From: Perca fluviatilis
Taxonomy: Eukaryota > Chordata > Actinopteri > Perciformes > Percidae
NCBI RefSeq assembly: GCF_010015445.1
Contig: NC_053115.1
Span: 16,179,505 to 16,243,504 of the forward strand
Direction: 5' to 3'
DNA: 64,000 nt
Shown here: positions 29,254 to 45,860 of the stretch, one piece after another
Position numbering within the stretch: position 1 is the first letter of the stretch
Layout of the letters: every line of letters begins with the position of its first letter
Notes under the pieces: generated by a model
Told to the model about the DNA's origin: nothing
Seen by the model: the letters and a program-made list of their open reading frames with translations, nothing else
The model's database searches: none
Program-made: the position numbers and the translations under genes

Positions 29254-32200
29254 TTAGCTTTCCACTGAGCCCTCTGTGTAGGGTTGTGTAGAATCAGCGT
29301 CTTGCTTAGTGGCAGATGCTGAGTTTGCACCTGACGTTTCTGCAGATGCAGAGTCTTGTGAGGTCTGGTGAGTTTCAGATGATTGTTCTCGTTGCACCTT
29401 CTCGTCTTCTTGCGGATAGAGCTCCGGGTAGCGCTGCATACACTCCTGCATGGCCCTAAACTGCTCCAGGCATTCAGAACCCTTCACCTCCTCCTTACTA
29501 TAGTGGAAACAGGAGAAGGCATCCTTAAATTCAGTCCCACAGGGTCCACTGGCCATCCCACCCAGGCAGGGGCAGTTCCAGTTGATCCCCCACTGGGAAG
29601 AATCAGGCCTAGGATGAGAGAGGAGGATTACCGGTAAGTTAATTTGCGGGTAATCATTTTTATAAAACCTAACCCGAGCTAAAAGCCTGAAGTAGTTTTA
29701 CCGCTCCTCACCTCGCTCCTCATATGGGTCATTATTAGGATCTTCCTCTACAAGCTCAGCACTGCTGGGTGTTGCATGATCCTCTTTGGTGACAAAGATG
29801 ATTCGGTCTTTACCTGTTGTGTAAAATGTGGAAGGACAACACAAACAAACTGTCAGTTAAGTCAAGTCAAGTCATTTTATTTGTATAGCACATTTAAACA
29901 AACAACAGTTTACCCAAAGTGCTTTACAGGTAGAACAGGGAAGGCAGAAACAGTATGCCTTAAAGGGGTGATAGAATGCAAAACCGATTTTACTCGGTCA
30001 CAGTTAAATAACTACAGTTCGGTGGGTAAATAGGACATACATAGAAGCTCAAAATCCCTTTGACACCCCTTTACTATGAAAATCTCATATTTTGAAACTG
30101 CTGCTGAAAACAGGCGAATCTCAACAAAGCTGGAAGTTGACGTCAACCTCCAAAGACCTGTACCTTTGTCACGCACATGGGTGTATTAACCCTTGTGTGG
30201 TCCTTCGGGTCCCAGTGACCCGAAGGACCACACAAGGATTATGTACTTCCCTTTACTTTGTTGAGAATTGCTCTCTAAACCCTGTTTCTTGTAAAGTAAG
30301 TAAGTAAAGTTTATTTCTAGAACACATTTAAACACAGTTTAAGCTGACCAAAATGCTGTACAAACAAGAACTAAGGTGCTGTATTAACCCTTGTTTAGAG
30401 AGCAATTCTCAACAAAGTAAAGGGAAGTACATAATCCTTGTGTTGTCCTTCGGGTCACTGGGACCCGAAGGACAACACAAGGGTTAAGAGAACGGTCACG
30501 CCCCAACATTTACATAGGCTACACAACTGACCTGAGATCAGGTAGTCTTCTGAATCTAGGTCACGCAGATCTCTGCTATTCCATTAAAAAATTCACTTCT
30601 GAAACTTTTTTATGCGAGAAATCAACTATGTAAAGCTCATATATGGATTGTTTTACGAGAATGGATGGCTAATTGCAAATTTTGTCCGACTGTGTGTCGG
30701 AGTTCAGCGCCGGTGCTGCCTGTGTTGCTGCCTTGCCGCCCGGCCTGCCTTCCTTCACAAACCCCGGCCTGCTATGAGGTACTTGGAGCTCCGTCACGAC
30801 TGGCAGCCCACAGCACTCCATACCTGCGCAAAGTCACCGTCTTTTGGGCTAATGGACAACCAAATGCCCCTGCCCTGACAGAGCTCCAGGGCCTCCCCTC
30901 TTCCTGCTAGCTAAATGCCCGGTGTGTGTGAGTGAGAGCGCGGTCAGCGAGCTTGTTACGCCATCAATCTCTTACCACAAGTTTTAGTTAATTTTATAAT
31001 GTGTGTAATTATAATTGTTGAGATATTTAAACAAACGATTGGGGAAATAAACGCCGCTTGTCCGAGTCTCATCGATAGAGCCTGTGGCTGGATGGAGCTC
31101 TATCAATGAGAGCTAGCTCCTCTTAGAATTCCTCTGGAATTCACAAAAATTCATTAACTTGAAATCGGACACCATTGTTAGCTTTATAAGACCCTTAGGT
31201 AGATGTTGTATACGTGGCGTGGCAAAATTCAAACTGTAAATATACTTGAATTACGCCGCAAATGAAGCTAACTATCCGTGATTTGTAGCTAGAATTGAAG
31301 GGGCAGTCGCAGCTAACGAAACACCTAGCTAGTCTTCACAAATATTCATTAACTTGAAATTGGACACCGTTGTTATCTTTATAAGACCCTTAGGTAGATG
31401 TTGTATACGTGGCGTGACAAAATTCAAACTGTAAATATACTCGAATTACGACGAAAATGAAGCTAACTATCCGTGATTTGTAGCTAGCTACACATAGCTA
31501 GCTACACATAGCAGACTGACGAACCACCTAGTCTTCACAAATATTAATCAATTTGAAATCGGACACCGTTGTTAGCTTTATAAGACATTTAGTCAGATGT
31601 TGTATAAGTGGCGTGACATGTGTGTAACATGTGGTAAGAGATTGCTGGTGTAACAAGCTCGCTGACCGTGCTCTCACTCTCACACACGGGCCATTTAGCT
31701 AGCAGGAAGAGAGGAGTTGCAGGCCCTGGAGCTCTGTCAGGGCAGCGGCATTTGGTTGTCCATTAGCCCAAAAGACGGTGACTTTGCGCGGGTACGGAGT
31801 GCTGTGGGCTGCCAGTCGTGACGGAGCTCCAAGTACCTCATAGCAGGCCGGGGTCTGTGAAGGAAAACCATTTTGATTTAAAGGGTAACTACGATGTTTT
31901 TCAACCTGGTAACCCTATAGTGAATAGGGCAATTTGCGCAGCTTATATTTACGTTGAAATAAACTCATAGTTTACCGATTTACATGTGAAAATATGTTGG
32001 CTCTATACACCCTAAAAGTATTGTTTTTAAATAGAGTCTGGTGGGTTTAGTGCTAACAACCTCAGAGCTGTTTAGGTTAAACAAAAAGGTCATAAAGAGG
32101 TTTTAAAAATGCCTATCTCTGTAGGGATCCTTTCCATAATGTTGTTGGACTCTTAGAATAGTAATGTGGCCCAAAAAAAAAAATCACTTTTAGTAGACCA

Positions 32201-33728
32201 AATTGACGATGGACAGTCATCCTTTAGGGTTACATTGCAGCCCGGCCTGTGGCTGCCGGTTACAGCGCTCACGCTTAATACTGGACCAATGTCAAAGATC
32301 GTCGTCCCTATCAGTCACTTACACAAAACAAGGAAAATAGGGTACAGGTTGAAAAAATACGAAATAACCCTTTAAGTATTGTGATGGTACAGAGGCATTC
32401 AGGCCTACAAATCGTCTTTGTTTGGTACAGATCCTGCAAAAATCACACTATTATCATTTTATTTTATTTTAATATTTTTCAATGAAAATGAGAATAATAA
32501 TACATAAATGATCATTCCCTCCAATATCTTGAATCATATAGCAATTGCAATATCAGTCAAATAATCGCAATTAAATATTTTCCTCATATCGTGCAGCCCT
32601 AATGCTTATTGGCTCACGGACGCTGATGAGATTTACTCCCTTACCCAAAAACACTGAGGTTTGAGGTCATTTAGAAACAATGACGACATAGATTGTCATC
32701 CAGAGGCATCTTAGTTTTCCAACTGTAAAATGCCTCTGTATATATATATCATGGTCAACATTCATTATTAAAACAAAATCCTTTGAATCGACAAAAATGT
32801 TAGTTAAAAAAACAACTATCAGCCAATATATTGTTATCTTCTCTTATGAATATGAAAAGTTAAATAGTGGATGAGGCATTTGGATCCTTAACTTTGCTAG
32901 GAGTATAAATACAACAATGTATACTCATACTACAATTAGATGCTTCAATGCTCAGGTAGCATGTTACTGTATTATCTGAATAAGGTGGACTTTGTACAAA
33001 GTTATGTATTTTAGTAGAGTTGAGTTGTTCCCAACTTGGGGGTCGAGTCCACTGAAACTTAAGGGGGCCCAAGTAAACACTGCTCTTTTGTGAGGGGTCA
33101 TTAGCCAAAAAGAATTAGAAGCACTGGTTTAATATCTTACACTTCACTGTATTGTGTAAGCTTATGTTTTTGTGCGACATATTTATATCTATATATATAT
33201 ATATTTATATATTTGTATCTATAGCTGTCAAATGAATGCAAGGAAGTAAAAAGTACAATATGTTTCCCTCTGAAATCTAGTGGATTCCAAGTATAAAGCA
33301 GTAAGTAGACTACCTCAAAATCGTATATTAGTGGAGTACACTACCTGAGAAATGTACGGAGTTATTTTTCACCACTGGAAGAGATATACCGACGCTACGA
33401 CAGTCGACATGTTCTCGTGAGGAAAACCTTGACTTATAATAATGACAAAAACGAGGACAATCATTTAATGACCGGACTCAAGGTGACTTTCTATGAAAAA
33501 CATCAGAGCTAACAGTCCTGTTCACTCGTGAATGGTGTAACAGGTACAGATTTTAAAAGTCCTGGGCGGCTTGTTATTAACGTGACACTTTTAACAAGTG
33601 GGTAACGTTACGACACCTACGTTAATTTTTCATTCAGACTCAAATCAACTTCAGGCTTAACCTTTCCAGATAAGTTAACGTTAGCCGGCTAGCACAGCAT
33701 TGTTACCTTCCTCTCTGACCGAGCTCAT
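29254..33728 (-). CDS. chchd4: MIA40 oxidoreductase CHCHD4, with odd exon 2/3 junction
   Basis: Three exons: 33707-33728, exon 2 from 29813 down, and 29254-29608. This protein inserts disulfides into small cysteine-motif proteins arriving in the mitochondrial intermembrane space, working with ALR/GFER and AIFM1. Visible: '[12 protein letters not shown]', the redox CPC motif (57-59) in '[10 protein letters not shown]', and twin CX9C pairs C68/C78 and C91/C101. The tail is acidic and Ser/Thr-rich. The strong donor CGAG|GTGAGG (exon 2 ending at 29712) leads into 'GLILPSG', as in the human protein, but then puts the CPC region out of frame. A second donor, GAGCG|GTAAAA (exon 2 ending at 29702), gives an in-frame 162-residue product with a changed linker, '[11 protein letters not shown]'. 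Either that donor is used, or one G is missing from the G run at about 29590. The N-terminus is MSSVREE, lacking the Cys of human MSYCRQE. Confidence 0.88.
29871..29929. repeat. fish repeat tail 'TTTATTTGTATAGCACATTT', copy 1
   Basis: Ends ...CAAAGTGCTTTACAG. A second copy lies at 45191-45240. This is a widespread teleost repeat motif. Confidence 0.7.
30190..30483. mobile_element. palindromic MITE with TTAA target sites
   Basis: Flanked by TTAA at 30186-30189 and 30484-30487. The ends read CCCTTGTG...CACAAGGG. Each end also has its own inner hairpin (CCTTCGGGTC against GACCCGAAGG). The arms, about 100 bases, are near-perfect inverted copies; the centre is about 100 bases of unrelated AT-rich DNA. 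TTAA plus CCC/GGG ends is the piggyBac signature. It lies in the chchd4 intron. Confidence 0.85.
30750..31866. repeat. large foldback with tandem repeats in the loop
   Basis: The left arm (30750-30979) and right arm (31629-31866) are inverted copies of about 230 bases. The loop carries a unit of about 195-200 bases, starting CACAAATATTCATTAACTTG, at 31141, 31336 and 31537 (the last partial). There is no coding capacity. It is probably a non-autonomous DNA transposon inside the chchd4 intron. Confidence 0.85.
31880..32374. mobile_element. MITE with AAAGGGT...ACCCTTT ends
   Basis: Left end TTAAAGGGTAACTACGATGT and right end (reversed) TTAAAGGGTTATTTCGTATT share imperfect terminal repeats that continue through TTTTTCAACCTG. 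About 495 bases, non-coding, in the chchd4 intron next to the foldback. Confidence 0.65.
33235..33380. repeat. 'AGTGGTGGAA'-type repeat, reverse copy
   Basis: Reads, on the minus strand, like a diverged copy of 22675-22870 (CCAGTGGTGAAA..., AAACATATTGTACTTTTTACTT). Confidence 0.55.
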
Positions 33729-34900
33729 GTCTTCTCACTGGGACAGATTCAATTCCTCTTTTTGATTTACAGCAACAGCTCCGAGGAAAACGACTCTTAC
33801 TGACACACAAACGCAACACATGAATATGACAAATGTGTTCAGTCCAGCATCAGTTAGCTTGTTCCACAACTATACTTCCTATCCTTGCTTGAGCAGGTAG
33901 ATCCTAAATCGGATCTGCCAGAATGGTCGACGTAGTTGCATTCAGAGCCATAGAGATGTCTTTCTCTATCACTGGTTGCGTTTAGGCATGGGGAGTTTGG
34001 ATTGGTTAGGGCAGGGTAAGCCAATCAGAGGCAGAACAAGCCGGACAACGAGGCACGTCCTTTGATGTCGGAACGTCTAGCGGATCCGATCTAGCATCTA
34101 CCACTTGAGCAGACCGGCTTGCAAGACCCGCCCTACGAAGCAGCTAGATTGGTTGGGCGTTAGGCATTTGACCTCGAGTGGTTAAGGTTGGGGGATTGGT
34201 CAGGGGATAGGACCTGTACATGTAAGCATGGACGCCTGGCCAATAGTAGTTTGTGAATGCTATTGAAGGGCGGGTCTTGGCGTGGCCATAGTGGGAGAAA
34301 AAATATCGCGACCGGCTCATAGACAGTATATAAGAAGGACCGGCTCTGGCTTGACCCGGTTATATACATATACTATCTATGGGCTTGAGCAGAGAATTTC
34401 TAATAAGGGGAGACCTTCCACTCTCGGGAAAATTCCGGGTTGGTACAATGGGGCTTAATAGGGAGTGAGATAGGGAGTGAACAGGCTCTCCATAGACAGG
34501 CTCTGGCTTGAGCATCTTCACCTTTTCTGTTTCCGGTAGCACAGACGCTCTGGGGTGCAGTGCTGCCCCCAACAGTTCCACAAAATCATGCTTGTAATTT
34601 CACACAGGCAAGGTTTTTTCAAAAAAATACATTTTGATACACTGATTCTAACTTAAGTTTTAAAAAACACATAAAAAAGATCTCCAACTGTGTCAGAGCT
34701 AGTTTAGCTAATTTTAGACATATAACACACCAGTTACCAATATCCGCAGTTAAACTGTTTTTGCATTCAATGAGCTTCTCACATTTATCTTACTGTTCTA
34801 CAAGCTGGTCCCAGGCGGGTGGGACTCCGCTAAAACCTTTATGTACCCTTTACAAACAAGCTGTGAAAGCTCTTGACAAAAAAAACCAAGAAACTACCAC
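33729..34900. other. chchd4 upstream region
   Basis: Contains the chchd4 5' UTR and promoter, rich in CCAAT/ATTGG words (34018-34026 and 34148-34156 among others). No further gene is seen. Confidence 0.45.
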
Positions 34901-35277
34901 CACTGCACCATCATAAAAAAATACAACCTATTAACCTTTGACAGTTTTCTTTGTTTTGCAGACATGTGCCTGATGTATAAATTGACCCATAATCTTGCAC
35001 CACCCCCACTCAAGCAATGTGTGTCATTTTGCAGAGATAATGTAAGGGTCACCAGGGCTTCTGTAAGAGGTGACTGTTAAACTCAATTTAGGAAGACTAA
35101 ATTTCAGCTTTTTCATTTACTGTAGTAGAAAAGTGGAACTTAATTCCACTTCACATTAGAGATTGTGCAAGTCTCAGCAGTTTTAAAATGTCCTTAAAGA
35201 CTTGGCTGAAGGCGAATCAACTATGTGATCATTGATCTTTTTATAACATGGAATGTATATTTGTATTTTGGTTTATA

Positions 35278-36879
35278 CAGGTGCTGGTCATATAATTAGA
35301 ATATCATGAAAAGGTTGATTTATTTCAGTAATTCCATTCAAAAAGTGAAACTTGTATAATGTATACATTCATTCCACACAGACTGATATATTTCAAGTGT
35401 TTATTTCTTTTAATTTTGATGATTATAACTGACAACTAATGAAAACCCCAAATTCAGTATCTCAGAAAATTAGAATATTGTGAAAAGGTTCAATATTGAA
35501 GACACCGTGCCACACTATAATCAGCTAATTAACTCAAAACACCTGCAAAGGCCTGTAAATGGCCTCTCAGTCTAGTTCTGTAGGCTACACAGTCATGGGG
35601 AAGACTGCTGACTTGACCACTGTCCAAAAGGCGACCATTGACACGTTGCACGAGGAGGGCAAGACACAAAAGGTCATTGCTAAAGAGGCTGGCTGTTCAC
35701 AGAGCTCTGTGTCCAAGCACATTAATAGAGAGGTGAAGGGAAGGAAAAGATGTGGTAGAAAAAAGTGTACAAGCAATAGGGATAACCGCACACTGGAGAG
35801 GATTGTGAAACAAAACCCATTCAAAAATGTGGGGGAGATTCAAAGAGTGGACTGCAGCTGGAGTCAGTGCTTCAAGAACCACCACGCACGGACATATGCA
35901 AGACATGGCTTTCAGCTGTCGCATTCCTTGTGTCAAGCCACTCTTGAACAAGACACAGCGTCAGAAGCGTCTCCCCTGGGCTAAAGACAAAAAGGACTGG
36001 ACTGCTGCTGAGTGGTCCAAAGTTATGTTCTCTGATAAAAGTAAATTTTGCATTTCCTTTTGGAAATTAAGGTCCCAGACTCTGGAGGAAGAGAGGAGAG
36101 GCACAAAATCCACGTTGCTTGAAGTCCAGTGTAAAGTTTCCACAGTCAGTGATAGTTTGGGGTGCCATGTCATCTGCTGGTGTTGGTCCATTGTGTTTTC
36201 TGAGGTCCAAGGTCAACGCAGCCGTCTACCAGGAAGTTTTAGAGCACTTCATGCTTCCTGCTGCTGACCAACTTTCTGGCGATGCAGATTTCATTTTCCA
36301 ACAGGACTTGGCACCTGCACACAGTGCCAAAGCTACCAGTACCTGGTTTAAGGACCATGGTATCCCTGTTCTTAATTGGCCAGCAAACTCGCCTGACCTT
36401 AACCCTATAGAAAATCTATGGGGTATTATATATTGTGAAGAGGAAGATGTGATACGCCAGACCCAACAATGCTGAAGGCCACTATCAGAGCAACCTGGGC
36501 TCTCCTAACACCTGAGCAGCGCCACAGACCAATTGACTCCATGCCACGCGCATTGATGCAGTAATTCAGGCAAAAGGAGCCCCAACTAAGTATTGAGTGC
36601 TGTACATGCTCATTCTTTTCATGTTCATACTTTTCAGTTGGCCAACATTTCTAAAAATCCTTTTTGTATTGGTCTTAAGTAATATTCTAATTTTCAGAGC
36701 TACTGAATTTGGGATTTTCATTAGTTGTCAGTTATAATCCTCACAATTAAAAGAAATAAATATTTGAAATATATCAGTCTGTGTGTAATAAATGAATATA
36801 ATATACAAAGTTCACTTTCTGAATGGAATTAATGACATAAATCAACTTTTTGATATTCTAATTATATGACCAGCACCTG
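35278..36879 (+). mobile_element. Tc1/mariner transposon, 1.6 kb
   Basis: Terminal inverted repeats CAGGTGCTGGTCATATAATT (35278) and its mirror ending 36879, extending inward with few mismatches for about 60 bases. Flanked by TA on both sides (35276-35277, 36880-36881). The ends are well preserved although the gene inside is broken. Confidence 0.95.
35559..36590 (+). pseudogene. broken Tc1-type transposase
   Basis: Homology passes through all three frames. The N-terminal helix-turn-helix ('GCSQSSVSKHI') is in one frame to about 35850. The middle with 'VMFSDKSKF' (first catalytic Asp) is in a second, to about 36130. The third has 'FQQDLAPAHSAK' (second Asp) and 'SPDLNPIENLWG' (catalytic Glu), then breaks near 36430. 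At least three frameshifts and an early stop mean no full enzyme. The catalytic DDE residues themselves are still visible. Confidence 0.93.
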
Positions 36880-37647
36880 TATGTGAGTAATGCTAGTCAC
36901 ATGTTAAGTTTTTATCCGTTTTGATAGTATTGTCTACATTGTTCTTTTATCTCCCTTGCCCAGGGACCACATATGTAAATTAGCTGTATAGCTAACTCTG
37001 GTACAGGGCCTGAACTGTGCATGGTCCCTGACAAATAAAATAAAAAATCTATACAAAATTCAATATAACCCCTTTGCTTTCTGACAAGAGATGACAACCT
37101 AGAAAAGAAGGGAAATGTGATATCAAGAAGACATTATTTGTCCTATTAGCTAGAGTCCATTTATTTTACACTTTAAACTTACTTACAATAACCCTGCAAC
37201 AAATACTACTTTCCTAATCTTATATCATTCATTTTTTCCCCTTCATATTCTTCCATTTAAGGGATAGGATATTCAAATTAAAAAAAACTGCCATAACAAC
37301 CAAACATATTTTGTGAAGCTATTCACTAAAAATCAATCACAGAAAAAGATGGGTCAAAAAGAGTTAAGTGGCTCTTTGGTGATTTACTCACAAAAAAAAA
37401 AATTCTAATGCACTGTAATCACATATGGCATTATAATCCTTAGTAGTAGCTACACCATAATGTAGTTGTAAGCAGATGTGTTTATTACTGTTTTCATCAA
37501 CAGCTATAACTCCTCCCATGGGCATCCATAAGTGGAGGCTGATGTATAAACAGATGACGGATGACTTTATAGTAGGTTCAAAATTCACCTGGGACACTTC
37601 AGACAAGTAGAAGAGTCAAAAGATTTCGTCTTTTTCCACAAAAGGGT

Positions 37648-37653
37648 TTTATT
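37648..37653 (-). terminator. sec61a1 poly(A) signal
   Basis: AATAAA on the minus strand gives a 3' UTR of about 0.95 kb (38585 down to about 37630). No gene was seen in between. Confidence 0.6.
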
Positions 37654-38585
37654 GAGAATGTTTTTCTATAAGTTTGTTCTGAAATGCATTTATTCTTTAC
37701 ATATTCAAAAGACTTTATCTTACACTTAAGAGAAATTTAAAGTTATTCAATGCATGGCCTATGTACAGAAAATCATAATTTTTTTTCCAGGTGTTGAAAA
37801 GCAATCAATGCAAGGATGCTTAGAGCAGACAATTAAAAAACAAAACAAAAGAATCTGACATGTGAGGGTTAATACTGCCGCTCCCTGGGAATGCCATTCA
37901 TTAAAAAAGCAAGGACCCTTTTTTTTTTGAATGGTTCAGATGACAAAAATAAGTTGAACAATATTTTTGACAGGTGGACCCCAATGTGAGCTCCCCATCC
38001 TCTTCTTACAAGACCCTGTTTAAATAACTTAGCGCAGGGTCACAAATCAGGAAAATGACAGTACTTGACTCAGCGTTTGACAGTTCAGCTTGTGTTCCAC
38101 ACCTTCAGATAATTGGCAGGTTGAAAGAAAAATAAAATAAAAAGGTAAAAGTAAAAACTAAGATAACACCAAGCAGAACATCGAGTGCATTTCTGCACAC
38201 AGCAGGGAGTTGGCCACCATTATCCGTGTTGAGTATGCCTGCACACTGAAGCGCTATATTGTCAGTCTGAAAAAAGGGCTAAACTCCCTTCATCTCATAC
38301 ACAAGTGAATCTTAGGGAGCTATAAACTTGAGTCAGTTAGAAAATCTGATGAAGTACATCTGAAATGTTGGTCTTTGTTTTACTTTGGAAGATACACGGT
38401 GGGAGCAGCAAGCTGTGTAGCCACACCATCTCGCAAAGTCCCATTTCAGCTGAGATTCCTGAAGATTCCTAAGACATCCTGAAAGTGGAGAGCTGACGAT
38501 GTAGGAGCTTCACATAGATGTAAAATAAATGCAAAGTTGGTGATCCTAATAAAAGTTGGTAGAAGGTGGGAGGATATTGGCTTTT

Positions 38586-43298
<4,713 letters not shown>

Positions 43299-45190
43299 GT
43301 TGTCCAAACTGTCCACCTACGTGCTCCTTTACTGTGTAAATCTAAGCAGACACAAAATCTCACTACTGACTGACGAGGAGGAGGAGGAAGAGGAGGAGGA
43401 AACCGTTTAGAGACACGTCACCACTAACGTTACAGACACGAAGAACAACGTACCAAGATACCATGTACGCAATTACGCAGTTAGCTACGCCAAAAGAATA
43501 GAGCTCAACAGTGACCGCCCACTTTTTGCAGCGGTTTGTGAGCTGTAGCCTACTAATAAGGTGTGTGCTGCAGGCAGCTGATGTTCAGTAATCGACATTT
43601 CAATGATTGATCCCAATGTAAACGTGCTACATCAGGACTTAATTACATACAAGCTGTAACTCTGCCCTCAGGAAGAGCATTTTAGGCTTTGCTTTATGGA
43701 GAAATGAAACGGCAGGAAATTTGGCTAGTTAAGAAGTTAAAGAGGTTTCCGTTAAAATCTCGCATAAAATATAGCCAGCAAAAAAGACAAGAAAAGATTT
43801 TGTCTTGAATATTGTTGCACTCTGTAAACGTAAAGAAGTAACAATTTGTCATTTGTTTTATCACTATATGTAAACTATAACCTATTTGAATTTGTTTATT
43901 TTGCACAATAAAATCAAGACAACAGTAACACAAGAACATTAATTAATAAAAAATAAAGATTGTGCAGGTGAGATTAAGAAACCGCCTAGGGGCTTATAGA
44001 ATGAATCTCACCTAATGAAGAAAGGAATAATATAGATAATGAACAATTACAATTACAAGTGTCCTAAACAAAAAGCAACTAATTGAACACAAGTAAGCAC
44101 TGAATAAAAATAAATCAAATACAAGCATAAGGTTGGCTACATAAACATCAAAGGCATAACATAAATTACAATAATATAGATAAAATGAGGATATGTGGAC
44201 TGATATGTGAATGTATAAGTAGAAATGAGAAACAGCAAGGCCAAACAAAATGTGATATGAATAGTTCAGATCAATACAGACAGTTAATGGTAACTGGTTA
44301 ATCAGACAGGTCTTAAGCCTCTTTTTATAATTCTTGACAGAAGTTGATTGAAATACAGTGTTAATATACCATAGCTGAGCTCCCCTGTAGAGAATTAACA
44401 GAGCCTAGTATGGAATATTAGAAGATCTCAATATTTGGCATGTCTTGTATTATAACCGTGTATGTCAGCATTTAGTAGTTGTGTGAAGTCACTACTTTAA
44501 TATGTCAAAAAGCAAAAAGCTATGAATCTGAACAAATTTAGGTATTGCCCTTCTCCAGCTGACCATCCCAAAAATGCAACAGAATACAGGAAATCAAATC
44601 TACCAAATGCAAAATTTTCTGGGGGAGCACCCCCAGACTACCCCTACCCGTTTACATCCACTTCTGCACAAATAGAGTAGGGGGGGAGGGTCCTTATGCA
44701 TCTGTGCCCAGGGAGACAGTAGTTCATAATCCGTCACTGTATTAATACATAACCTCACTGTATTTATTTATAATGTAACATTATAGCATGACATTTGTGT
44801 CAATAATCGTCAAGCACAGGTGACTCCGCGTGGTGGGAGGGGGCCCCCAAATCAAATTCTGCCAAAAGGCTCAGGCCGGCACTGCAGCATTAGACTGAAA
44901 AAATACTTCACAAGGCATCGGAATGGAAGCTGGCTGGTGCAAAATTTTATAAGAAGAAAAAACATTACATTTCTTGATAAAGATATGTTAGGCCTATATG
45001 TTTTGATGGTAATGTTAATGAGATGGAAAAAGTTTTTTGGCACAGTTCATTTTATTATTGAGAAAATGTCACATTCAAAAGAAGAAAAGGGGAGACTCCA
45101 ACATTTTTATCAAGTACTTTATTAATATGGCAACACTATAAGAAACCTTATAAATAACAAGGTAATTAGGCAAAGCTAGGCAAGGCAAGG

Positions 45191-45240
45191 CAGCTTTATT
45201 TGTATAGCACATTTCACAGGGCAATTCAAAGTGCTTTGCA
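45191..45240. repeat. fish repeat tail 'TTTATTTGTATAGCACATTT', copy 2
   Basis: Matches 29871-29929 and ends CAAAGTGCTTTGCA. Confidence 0.7.
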
Positions 45241-45324
45241 TAAATTAAGATTAATTTTGGGTTTGATACATTTGTCATCAACCATTATACATTGATTTGA
45301 ATGAATTTGTATCAATGTTTCTAT

Positions 45325-45330
<6 letters not shown>

Positions 45331-45385
<55 letters not shown>

Positions 45386-45409
45386 TATTATTATTATTAT
45401 TATTATTAT
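45331..45409. repeat. (TAA)n followed by (TTA)n
   Basis: About 18 TAA units run straight into about 8 TTA units, making a perfect hairpin-capable junction at about 45385. Confidence 0.95.
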
Positions 45410-45757
45410 GAGCACTTTTACTTTTGATACTTTTTTTTTACACAGTATTCCTACTTTTGCTTAAGTGGAGAATCTGATGACTTCTTTTGCCACTGTTAAA
45501 AGAAATATGGATGAAAGGAAAGGAAGAAATAGCTGCCAAATTATTTAAATGTTTCCACCTTAACCATCCCTTTAAGAAGCTATACTTTTGGCTTTGGGCA
45601 GCAAATGTACTGTGACCAGCAGATGTTACTATTCCACTTTTCCTACCTGAATGAATACATGCATGTCTCCACCAGAGAGCAGCAGTGGCCTGAAAATAAT
45701 CTATTATCTAGTTCAGGAAATGCAGCCTGGTGAAGCCAAGCTGATTGTCAACAAAAG

Positions 45758-45860
<103 letters not shown>

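Larger units (their letters stand above)
34900..37060 (+). mobile_element. LINE 3' remnant interrupted by a Tc1 element
   Basis: Before the Tc1 (about 34950-35275) the plus strand carries decayed pieces like a LINE reverse-transcriptase C-terminus ('KMSLKTWLKAN'-like around 35190). After the Tc1, 36882-37045 reads CCCAGGGACCACATATG...GGTCCCTGACAAATAAAATAAAA, typical of a fish LINE 3' end. The two halves are contiguous once the Tc1 is removed. The coding part is dead. The class is not assigned. Confidence 0.55.

Noticed and set aside
30612..30910. Cys/Pro-rich frames
   Set aside because: Lie in and beside the foldback arm; the mirrored copy does not keep the frame.
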